A DNA stretch of 64,000 nucleotides, taken from positions 85,863,686 through 85,927,685 of the forward strand of contig OZ010572.1 in the NCBI GenBank assembly GCA_963932145.1. The letters run 5' to 3'. A model generated the notes under the pieces. It was given only the letters and a program-made list of their open reading frames with translations. It ran no database searches and was not told the origin of the DNA. The position numbers and the translations under genes were made by a program. The stretch comes from Acanthosepion lycidas (Eukaryota > Mollusca > Cephalopoda > Sepiida > Sepiidae). Of the stretch, positions 54,660 to 64,000 are shown piece after piece. The stretch's first letter is position 1. The number at the start of each line of letters is the position of its first letter.

Positions 54660-55439
54660 AGCAACTGATAGACACATAGACGTAGAGAATGATAGGCAAA
54701 TAGGAACATGGTGATAAAGACTAATAAATAGAAATACAATTTAAACTAAACTAAGAATAAAAACAAAGCAGAGAAATGCGATGACAGCAACAAATAAGTG
54801 ATATAATGATATCAAACAGAGAAGAAAAGAGAAAGTAATAAAATTCAAAACAGAAAGGGGAGATAAGCAGGGAAAAAGCCAAACAAGCATACGACCCGTT
54901 TAAAATGAGAGGGAAGAAGAGGTAAGAAGAAATAGTAAGAGACAGAAATGAGTAAAGAAGTAAAAAAAGAAAAAGAAAATAAGTAAATACATGCAAGCGA
55001 GAAGTGAGACTAAGAAAAAATAGCAAGACAAATTAAGGAATAAAGGTAAAGTAAGAATTATGGGAGATGAGTCAGGACAAAATACCGTCTCTTCTACTCT
55101 CAAGGCAATTTGTTAGACTCAAAGGCACCACCAATGAACACAGCACAACTGATACGTTTTGTCGTTGCTTGTCTTTTATTTGTCTTGTAATAAAGGATTG
55201 TGATGTTACCGTTACTGCAGTGCATGTATAAGAATGTGCATTCTATAACGACCACAAGAATAGCTGTGACTTAATGCTTGCATATATATGCATATCTGAG
55301 CGTGTTTATGTCAGGCTGCAACAACTGTTCCGAGTGACAATTTTCATCATTGTAGGAAAATATTAAAAGTATCTTTTATAATTACTTAGCTAGAGACTCA
55401 TTTGTCACAAAGAACTGTTGGAATTGGGAGTTAATCATG
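54660..55439. other. Purine-rich then unassigned interval
   Basis: 54700-55080 is A/G-rich, giving Leu/Ser/Phe-rich minus frames with no domain. Confidence 0.4.
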
Positions 55440-56660
55440 ACATATTTGGAAAGGTTATTCGAATAATCCAGAAATTATACCATGACCGGATAGAAAATTA
55501 ATTCAGTAAATATGCAAAAACAGAAAGGGGATTCATTATTGGCGGCCGAAATCTTAACATAAGATATGCCTATGATAAAGTGTTGATAAGAGACACAGAA
55601 AGAAAACTACAAGAACTCCTACAGAGGTTAATGAAGCATGAAAATAGCACTAAGCATGTATTGCAAGAAAACGCAAGGTTATTAGCAAAATAATAGCACA
55701 ATTTTCAAATTAAACACTGGACATACCAAAATCAAACAAGTATCAAAATTTAGCTGTTTTGCCAGAAAACGGAAAATATGATACTGAAACCCGAAGGAAC
55801 ATTGAATTAGCGAAAGATGCCTTCCAAAAGCTAAGCAAAGAAACAGAAAAATCTCGTTAGAAGCAAAGAAAAGAGTACTGAAGTTAAGATGCTTGTCTCC
55901 GTTGGTAGTTGCGTAATTAAATGAAAGAAAAAAATTATAATTCCAACGAATGATTTATTTGTTTTAGGGAAATATTTCGGCTAACAATTGCCACTCCTGT
56001 TCACTCTTTAATTTTAGTAAAACAGTACAAAGAAGTTCGAAACGCTTAAAAAATTAAATATAAGAAAACAAACCGAGTTGATATCGTTTACAATGTAATA
56101 GCAAGTCGAGGCATTTTTTTTCCCCTCCTCCATATCATTTTTTTTTTTTTTTTGAGCAAAGATGTCCAGATCGGATGGAATTGTGCTGCATCTATCCTAA
56201 TGTGGGTATGTTTTGTAGTTGCTATTACCATTACTGAACTGTTAAGTAATATCAGCCCTGCTATATGGCAGTGAATGCTGAACAATCTCCTCACAAATAA
56301 AGACACTTGAAGCACCAGAAATATCTTTCTACAGACGGATGCTAAGAATACCATTAACCGAACATGTGAACAACGACGGAATTTTAGAGAAAATGGAAAC
56401 AAGAAAGTCACTTATACTTAGCATCAGAAAGATACAGTTGTAATTTCTAGGAAAATCTGATACTCTCAGTAAAGGCAAGAGGTACAGAGGAAAACATCGC
56501 ATAATCAACTTAACAAGCTTGTGTAAATAATTGTCAGAACACGGATGAGGAAATATAGCAAAGAAAGAAAAAATTAACGAAGAGATACAAAGGGCAAGCA
56601 ATTGTGGAGAGCCCACGTCCTGAAGATAGACGATACATAGAAGAAGCTATACATTTCTTG
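55440..56660 (+). pseudogene. RTE-like LINE reverse transcriptase, palm to C-terminus, decayed
   Basis: In order on the + strand: RVIRIIQKLYHDRI, then SKYAKTERGFIIGGRNLNIR, then YAYDKVLIRDTERKLQELLQ (the YADD box changed to YAYD), then AKDAFQKLSKETEK, then LLYGSECW-like sequence at 56250, then APEIFFYRRMLRIPLTEHVN and EKMETRKSLILSIRKIQL. The order NIRYADD, AKDAFQKL, YGSECW, YRRMLRIPWTEHV is characteristic of the RTE/BovB-like RTs of animals. A roughly 350-bp unreadable stretch (55880-56220) separates two halves; many stops. Confidence 0.8.
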
Positions 56661-57534
56661 TTTAGTTATTGAATTGTATTTCATCATTTTACTAAGTTTG
56701 GGAAAATTCAAAAAGCCGAAAAATGGGTTCTAACCCGAAATTACTGAAACGAACATTGGTCGACATTTAAACACTTCACTTTAATATCTTATTCAGTAAA
56801 ATTCATTTTCCGACAAGCGACTCACAGGCGATGAAAAATAGATTTATTACTTGAAGCCCAACAGAAGCATCTTGTAGTTCGATTAAAGACAGTGTTCAGC
56901 AAATCTACCTAAAGTGATTTATTTTTTTTCAAAAACGAAGAAAATCCCATCGCGATCCACTGCATATTTCAACAGAATCTACCGGGAATAAAATGTTATT
57001 AACTGTGCTTAATGGGAATCAAGGGAATTCTCTATTAATATTTACTGGAAGCTAGACAAAATGTTACAATATTGTCCTTTAGAGAGCAGTTGATTCATTT
57101 GAATGATGCATTTTGGGAGCAAGGTATTCGTTTCGATATTTTTGCTTTGTTTCAAAGTTTTCATTGTGATACAAATACGACGCAGCACCTAATCACGGCC
57201 TCAAGGTCCATGAGATCTACTTTGATGATTCTGTAATGAAGGATTTTGAAAGACAAAAGAGATGATGATTTTCCAAGAAGAAAAGAAACGAAATGATTTT
57301 AAGGAAGAAAAGAGATGTTGATTTTCTAACAAGAAATGTTTTTTTTCATGAAGAATAGAAATGATTTTCCAAGAAAGCCATTGTAAATCAATGCCGTTGA
57401 TGTCGATGAATAGATAAAATTTCTACGCTAATGAGCATATTAAAATACTATGGCATCGATATTAATATATTAAATCACAATCAGTGGAGTTGATTATTTA
57501 TAAACAATATACCATCGACGGCATTAGCAAATAA
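56661..57534. other. Unassigned interval
   Basis: 57240-57370 has loose aagaaaagaaatgattt-type direct repeats (about 50-bp spacing). No gene. Confidence 0.4.
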
Positions 57535-57665
57535 TATGGTGGCACGGTAGAGTAATGGATAGCGACTCTGATGAATCGGAGAGCCGAGTTCGACTCCTCT
57601 CTAATCTGTTACATTTACTTACGTACTAATATCGTTGGGTAAGGTATGAATAGTGGAACAGAATG
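57535..57665 (+). mobile_element. tRNA-derived SINE head (family B)
   Basis: gtggcacggtagagtaatgg (A-box region), gagccgagttcgactcctct (B box GTTCGACTCC), then ttacatttacttacgtacta and ggtaaggtatgaat. It has the clearest tRNA-like head of the family. Confidence 0.8.
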
Positions 57666-58059
57666 ATTTCTATAGAATAAGAAGAGGTCTAGGAGAAAAT
57701 AATTCTGAATTCAAAACTGTATCTAGCCTAGCGTAGAACATACTATGCAGCTAAGAAAGAGGATGTCGACCTGAATGGAATTATATATATATTTTTGAAG
57801 ACATTGACAGAGATGCCACTGATCAAGAATTAACATTAAAAGTGCCACCCTGTTCCATAAATTGAGAAAGAAGATTTACCAGATATAAAACTGAATCGGA
57901 CCGAATATACATTACCAGGATACGATTTTTAGGACCTTGATGAGAAAAGATTTGGCACAATGAAAAACGCTTTAGACCTGTGGTATGATCCATCTCCCTC
58001 ATTAATAAATCTGTCCTGAACACATATACAAGAGAACTCTGCAGATGTGTACACGATCC

Positions 58060-58960
58060 CACATACATCTCGACCTTGTGTTACATGTCATCTCAGAGGG
58101 TGGGAAGACTGGGTAAATACTGAATTAACCAAACTTCATTGGAGTCAAGCAGGTTGCTTCTCTGGCTCTGACGGTGGCTTTGGCTTTTTATTGTCAAGAA
58201 CTCTGTCTCAGGGTCGAGGAAGAATCAGTTGGGACTCTGTCTAGCGACGGAGACTTGTCTGAGAAAAACAGACAAAAATTGCACCCGATACCGTGAATGC
58301 AGGGTCTGGGTAAATTTTTATTATTGGCCCGGGTTTTAACGCTCGGATTGCCCAATAGAAAACTAGATGTTGTGTCATATCTCGTCTCATCGGAAGCCTG
58401 GGTAAATTACGAGTTTAACAAAGCTCGTCGGAGTCAGGCTGTCTGGTTCCTGGCTCCGATTTTCAAACTCTCTGTCTTCGGGAAGAGGGTGACTCAGTCG
58501 GGGCTCTGTCCATCGACGGAAACGCGGCTTAGAAAAAAACAGACGAAGAATTCTACCCGTGAATGTGGGGGATGGGTAAATTTTGACAAATGGCCTGAGT
58601 GGAAACGCTCGGGTTCCCACAGAAATCTCAGCCTTGTGTCACATCTCATCTCTGTGAGGATCTGGGTAAATATGGAGTTTGTTAAAGGTCGAAGGAGTAA
58701 GACCGTCCGCTGCCTGTTTCTGATTGCCAAGCTCTCGGTCTTCGGGCAGATGATGCCTCAGTCGGTGCTTTGTCTGGGGACGGAAACTCAGTTGAGATAA
58801 AACAGACAATAAATGTACCCGACCCCACGCTTGCAATGGCTGGGTAAATTTTGACTAATTAGCCAGGGCGGACACGCTAGGGTTCTCCACAGAAATCTGG
58901 ATCTTGTGTCACATCTAATTTCAACACTGGGACTGGATAAATACAGAGTTTATTAATGCT
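58060..58960 (+). repeat. Tandem array with roughly 270-bp period, four units, partly in frame
   Basis: ttgtgtcacatctcatct-like strings occur at about 58077, 58371, 58635 and 58905 (spacing 294, 264, 270 bp). Each unit also has ctgggtaaat, caaactctcggtcttcggg and cgacggaaactcgg. The + frame 58297-58800 (167 codons, ATG start) covers about two units; it repeats W-V-N-x-E-F, F-K/A-L-S-V-F-G and T-E-T-x-L-R. No known domain. Two minus frames are open over the same units, so coding is doubtful. It could be a satellite or a repeated regulatory block of an unidentified element. Confidence 0.75.
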
Positions 58961-60595
58961 TACTGATAAGCAGTACGTATTGTCTTGAACAATTCTTCTA
59001 CAAGATCAAGCATCAAAAAAACACGACTTTGAGTATGAAAAATTATTTTTTTGATACTTGGACTGCAGACAAAAAAAAATATCAAATCCGGTGTTTGGAC
59101 AGAACTAATTGGAGTCAGAGGGAATTATTGATGCCAACCATTACGTATTGATACTGCTAATAATAAATCATGTTTGCTGACAATACGGAAAACATCGAAG
59201 GTTCACAGCAAATCATGAGAAAAAGCTGTGACATGAACAGCAGTAAAATCACACTTCAAAATATTTCTGACTCCAGAAAATGACGGTATACACACTATTG
59301 GTTATCAAATAAGGGGAAATGCATCCGATATTGTCCCTAAAAAGAATTTGCTTACCATGGCATTATTCGAGGAACTCAGTGGCTGTTCCTTACAATATTT
59401 TTCAAATGAGTATATGCCGCTAGTAATGGGTTTGTTGCTAGTGTACTTGTTATTGGCACGGAATATAGAATCAGAAAAAAAAAGTTCAAATATGCGTCTA
59501 ATCCGTTGCGTTCGTTTTCGAACAAATAATCTTGAGAAAGTTATGGATCCATATCTTCTGTGCCAGCTGTAGTTTAAATGGTAGACGAGAGTAGATTTAA
59601 ATCTACTGTCGAAACATGACCGACTGGAGTCTTATTCTTATGATGTCAACGAACACTTGTTGCCACTGTTCTAATGTCAACGAATACTCATTGTCACTTT
59701 CGTAATGCTCGTTGTAGTAGAGATTGTGTAATCGCAGATACAACTATAGCAACGCCGTTGAACAATGCTGGTGTCAGACGCCTTCGAATAACACTCGCAG
59801 TAATAGTACTTGCTCGATAATACTCACTCGAATAGTATCCCGTATAGTGATCAGTATAAAAAAAATAGTGCATAGTACAGAGAATAGCGATCCGTATAGT
59901 AATGGAGGATAGTATAGAAAGAGTGATAATATTTATTGTACTAATTGTACAAATAGCGCACAAGGCCAAATGGTGGTGGGGAGGGGAAAAGGATGGTCTT
60001 CTTCTGTCTTCAGCCGCAAACACTGACCAAAAATACAAACAATATTCCTTTCACCAAAACAACACATTCTTACTTGCCATTCTTACGTCATACACCATAA
60101 TACCTCAGAAACTCTATGAAGTCCTAACTAGTCCCCATATATACAATTCATTGCCTGTGGAGGGAGGGGAATAAAATAACAATTAAAAATTTAAAAAAAT
60201 GAATATTTACAAATGTTTACAAAAATATACAAGAAACTAAACAACATTTTGTTAGTAATAACTCCCCCCGCCACACACAAAGCCCTAACTGTGGGAGTAA
60301 CATCAGTTCACTGGACGAAATCAAAGCGGAGCTTTAAAAAATATAAAACACCCATACATCCCAAATACTCCTTCAAACACACACACATTCAAACACAAAA
60401 ACCTTTACGAAAGTCACACTCGAAACGAAAGACGCCCCGCACCCACCAGAGAACTGACATCTCTATCCACCTAAAGATGGAAAGAATAGGGAATTAAACC
60501 AAAAGAAAAAAATAGGGACAAAAATAAAAGGAGCCAGTGAGCACACACACCCTAGCTAAGTTTACTAAAGGGAAAATAGTAAATCCAAAAACGAC
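58961..60595. other. Unassigned interval
   Basis: 59700-60040 has a 114-codon minus frame and overlapping + frames with no motif, alongside short repeats of the tagta/atagt type. Frames at 59902-60174 and 60213-60497 are likewise unassigned. The sequence gcgcacaaggccaaatggtg (about 59955) echoes the cacaaggc phrase of the tRNA-like array. Confidence 0.35.
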
Positions 60596-60899
60596 TTACA
60601 CTAAACTATTAAGGGGAGGATTGCCAATGTTCAACCCAGCAAACACAATATCCCCCTAACCGATCTACTTCTGCCTCACAAGACTTTTGCGCTGCTAACC
60701 CTGCTAGATTGAGTCGGTAACTAAAATCAGCAGCAAAGGACCTAAGTTTAGATTTTAGAGTATCCTACCATTTATTCCCAATCACAGCCCCCGACAATTC
60801 CCGCTGTAGCATTAGTAGAAGCTGGACCTGGTTAATCTTGCTCGCCAAATAATGACTAGTTCAATTTTCTGTAGCCAGCCATCTTAACCTTAGGCTTAT

Positions 60900-61614
60900 C
60901 TAAGTTTACCCGAACACGGACAAGCCTATGATCCGAGTAAATTATAAAATAGAAACTTGGACATTTTACGAGCCCTACGTCGACTCTCTTAACTAGAACT
61001 CGGTCGATGTAGCTTGCGCTCACCACAGAATCCGAGTTACCTCCCCTAGTCCAAGTCCATACTACCTCCTGGGGGTGCTCATTTCCATACTTATCGACGA
61101 GATCAAACCCGTCGATAAAGTCTCGAAACGGCTTAACATCCGGGTTGTTAGTACCCGATTTTTACACTATACAATCTATATCGGGATCGAAGACGGCATT
61201 CCAATCATCCGCTAGAACTACCGAACGAGATGTCATCAAAAACGGCGCGATCTGCCGAAACAAATCAGACCGCTGCGCATTGTCATTTGGCGCATAAAGC
61301 CCAATGAGACGAAGACCCTTTATGGTAACATTCAGCACGCAAAGCCTGCCCGCCGGATCCGCGAAGACAAGAGCACACACCGCATCCTGAGACTGGCTCG
61401 CCAGCCAGGAAATACCCCTCGAGCGTCCATCAAAACATGCTGAATAGATGATGAACCTCTTAGACAGAATGTCCTCACAGTCGCGAGATAAATAATGGTC
61501 TCCTGCACACAACAAACATCCACCTCGAGGCGCTGAAGATCGCGATTGAATCTCGCCCTTTGAGGCTCCGACCTCAGACCCCGGACATTTTATACTTGCT
61601 AACCAGAGAGCCAT
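60900..61614 (-). pseudogene. LINE ORF2 endonuclease domain, broken
   Basis: ATG at 61614 gives MALWLASIKCPGSEVGASKG. A shifted frame carries the catalytic Glu in MDVCCVQETI (about 61523). The main frame then reads YSACFDGRSRGISWLASQS, DPAGRLCVLNVTIKGLRLIG, LYAPNDNAQRSDLFRQIAPF and VVLADDWNAVFDPD, stopping at about 61162. Beyond that: FRDFIDGFDLVDKYGNEHPQ, VWTWTRGGNSDSV, YIDRVLVKRVDVGLVKCPSF and YSDHRLVRVRVNL, ending the domain with the SDH motif. At least two shifts and stops. Confidence 0.88.
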
Positions 61615-61899
61615 AGTGAAAACCAATTAGGGTTATTCGTCTGGATTAAACATGGCCGGGGATAGGACACCGACGGACACTCCTATGGAGCCAGTACACA
61701 TCTCATTTCTGATGGTGCCATCAGGAGACAGGCCACCATGTCCAGGGGGAATTTAGCTTAAGATCTCTAGACAGGGATGCGTGAACGAAAAGCGGGAGCC
61801 TCCTTGAAGAGAGTTGATACAATTTCTTTTCATTCTCGTTGTCAAAATAGGCTAATGGTGGGTAAATATCGAATGTGCTGTTGGCTTCTCGCAACATAG

Positions 61900-63686
61900 C
61901 CTAGATGTTTTCTGAGCCATGTCCCGCTCTTACCACAGTCAAAATCTTTTTAGCCGTGGGAAAATTTTTAGGATTTTGAATATCTAAATCGTTAATTGTT
62001 TTTAGGTTCACCAGTATTTTCAAGTCTTTAGGTTTGCGGGATTGGGAAAATGCTCTGTCTGTTTGATGTTTTGCTATGCGACACACATCTTCCCCACTGT
62101 TGAAAAGTAATTTTTGTTTGATTTTTTTTCTCTATGATCGGTTCTGAAGAGTCCGAGGAAGGGCTTTGTTGACGCTTTTGGGTTTCTGTTTTTGGAGGTG
62201 AATTAATGGGTGTTTTCAACGGTGAAGCTTTGGGAATTACGGCCGGAACAGGGGGTTTTAAGGGCGATTTAGAAAGAGGATGTTTTTTCAGAGGGGTCAA
62301 TTCGGAAGGGATCATGATTATTGTTTGAAAAACTAATGGTGGGGCTATAGGGCCTGTTTAGAGGATGGAGAAGACGGAACTGATGATGAATGTCATAATT
62401 TTTCCAGGTTGATGCTTTAATGATTCCTTCAATTTTAATATTTTCTCCTTTTTCTCGAAAGAAAGCTCGTATTTGAGCTGCTGTCTCCGCAGCATGTCCG
62501 AATAAGTGGCCGAAGAGTCGCCCTTTGAACTGTTAGAGGGAGCGGGGCTGTGCGTGTCTTTAGCCGTGGGTACTTCAGTGGAACGAGGTCCCGCTGACAG
62601 GAGATTCCTTTGACCTTACCAACGACCTGCCATTCCCCACTCTTCCTTCTCCGCAACCGCACTAGCGGCGGGCAAAGACTTTTTGGGGAATGGAGCCTGA
62701 GAGACAGTCCCAACCAGGGGTTTGACCACACCGGTGCTGATCGCTAGCATGCCCATTACAGGCATGAGATGTAACAGATTTCGTCGCAAGGAGATTTGGG
62801 TCGAAAGGGGCCAGAATCTCAGAGGCCTTCTTCTCTGTGCAGTCGGACCACACTTCTAGCATGTCGGTTTACGCAAGGTGACTATAATTGGCATCTTCTG
62901 GCCCGCTACATAGAGACAGTTGAGGATGGAGATGAAAGCTTTTCGGTCTATCATGATTTCGAAACTCCATCCCCCGGTCAAATCGTCAGAAAAGGCACTG
63001 ATTATCTGCCCAAATTTGAACAAATAAGCTGCCAAGCGCTCCCCGATGTTCTGAGGAGGAACCTCATATACTGATATTTGGTCCTTCGCCTGCTATAAGG
63101 TCTTTTGTAATTAGTTCTCGACTTGTCGCTGCTTCGCATTCGGTAGGCGTGGGTAACAGCACGAACCATATACAGTAACCCTTACCTTAGACTTACCTTA
63201 AAGACTTAATAAATTTTGCATGACCGCTTGTCTACCACAAAGACTGACACAATTCTTTTTTCAATTATCTTTAATTCCTCGGGGTTGACCAACAGTCCAT
63301 CTGCTGTCCCCAGATGTGAGTATTCTTTGGCTTTCCCGGGGAACTCCGTGATGTTGATTAAACACTTAGGTGGGGACGTCCAGGATGAGAGCGACTCTCC
63401 GACCGCTACATTTTCGTCTTTAGAATTTTCATCTTTCTGAATTTTGTAAATTTTGACCATTATCGGCCTCCATAACTTCGTCAGTTTTCATCTGATTTTC
63501 AGTATTTTGTGCCTTTTCGGCTACCATACTCTCGCCGGAAGTTTCAGCAACAGCTTTCAGCTTTTGGCTGTTTTCCTTATCGACCACTAGTTTCTCCAAT
63601 ATCTTCCTCCTTTTTATTTTCATGATCTTTATCGGGTGGATCTCTTTTTTTTTCTTTTTGGTAGCGAAAAGTTTTTTACGGGCCAT
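61900..63686 (-). pseudogene. LINE ORF1, broken
   Basis: ATG at 63686 (MARKKLFATKKKKKE) begins a Lys/Glu-rich N-terminus of 85 codons. A second frame (63460-63206) reads PPKCLINITEFPGKAKEYSH, LGTADGLLVNPEELKIIEKR, IVSVFVVDKRSCKIY. The CCHC region near 62850 is reduced to PTC-stop-KCG. A Pro/Ser/Lys-rich tail (62315-62028) and a last block ending ILTVVRAGHGSENI (62086-61901) follow in other frames. Confidence 0.75.
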
Positions 63687-64000
63687 ATTAACAAATTGAG
63701 GTGTTTCTTTTTTCTTTTTTTCTATATATGTAAAGGGAAGGGGAGGAGCGTTTTGGAAAGAAACGAAAAATCAAATAATATTCAATTAAGCTTTACAAAA
63801 AATAGACAGTCTTAAACAAAACGAGACAAAAAAATATAACCAGACAAAAAGAATGCACAAAACAATAGGACGGGTAAATTATAAACGAGAAAAATGGAAA
63901 AATTAAAGTTAAACGATAAAGACAAAGATAAAACAAGTAACGATCACAAACTAACTTTTAAAACGGAAAAAGAAAGGTTACAAGTGCAAAACAAAAATTA

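Larger units (their letters stand above)
60600..64000 (-). mobile_element. Tx1/L1-like LINE, minus-strand copy, truncated; 5' end at or beyond the window edge
   Basis: Reading right to left: a leader that is T-rich on the coding strand (64000-63690), a broken ORF1 (63686 to about 61900), a short spacer, an ORF2 start at 61614 and an endonuclease domain to about 60900, then a decayed stretch to about 60600. No RT domain follows. The leader ends gaaaaaaagaaaaaagaaac just before the ORF1 ATG, almost the same string as before ORF1 of the 36-kb copy, which links the two. Confidence 0.8.

Noticed and set aside
58387-58836. Minus-strand frames of 65-78 codons over the 270-bp array
   Set aside because: They are open because of unit structure and have no motif; listed only as part of the array.

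Overview
The window looks like non-coding DNA from a large, AT-rich, repeat-laden animal genome. It has many (TA)n, (TG)n, (CT)n and (TTA)n microsatellites, tRNA-derived SINEs, several families of decayed non-LTR retrotransposons (LINEs) and mariner-type DNA transposons. The LINE fragments and SINE style are what I would expect from a coleoid cephalopod such as an octopus. That assignment is an inference from family resemblance and no database search was run. I found no host protein-coding gene, no intact tRNA or rRNA gene and no CRISPR array. Nearly every open frame that can be explained is either transposon-derived or a translation of a simple repeat.

Layout. 0-4 kb: a decayed LINE reverse transcriptase (RT) tail, then a five-copy 123-bp array built from the C-terminal RT segment of a second LINE family, then the first mariner-type miniature element. 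4-10 kb: unassigned AT-rich DNA, a 245-bp foldback element, dense TA/CA microsatellites and a terminal-inverted-repeat element (8.4-8.9 kb). 10-13 kb: a jockey/CR1-like LINE tail, a nearly complete but broken mariner (10955-12104), a SINE and a palindromic mariner derivative. 13-21 kb: an RT palm fragment with YADD, two pogo/Tigger-like TA-flanked miniature elements, a promoter-like block with CCAAT, TATA and AATAAA signals, two 101-bp mariner hairpins and another LINE tail. 21-32 kb: a 72-bp minisatellite, SINEs, a 27-bp in-frame minisatellite and a five-copy tandem array of tRNA-like units. 32-36 kb: a second mariner-family remnant and a third pogo-like element.

36-40 kb holds a Tx1/L1-like LINE on the + strand: an ORF1 with a zinc knuckle, then an ORF2 endonuclease and an internally deleted RT that runs into a piece of another LINE. 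41-49 kb is a mosaic of LINE tails, SINEs and miniature elements, ending in a foldback element with a tRNA-Leu-like loop and a second mariner that keeps only the DNA-binding half of its transposase. 50.6-51.0 kb is the most gene-like non-coding stretch: CpG-rich with a perfect YY1-type motif. 52.4-53.2 kb is a large imperfect palindrome related to the 8.5-kb element. 55.4-56.7 kb is an RTE-like RT remnant, 58.0-59.0 kb a tandem array with a roughly 270-bp period, and 60.6-64.0 kb a second Tx1-like LINE on the minus strand that runs off the window.

How the parts relate. None of the transposable elements here looks capable of moving by itself. The two mariner copies have lost complementary halves of the transposase, while at least seven short derivatives keep the mariner tips. 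These derivatives fall into three geometries: left-left palindrome, right-right palindrome and simple left-right deletion. Several elements abut (TA)n tracts, as expected for TA-targeting transposons. The main novelty lies in the palindromized mariner tips, the five independent tandem arrays (two of them tRNA- or RT-derived) and the CpG-rich promoter-like block.
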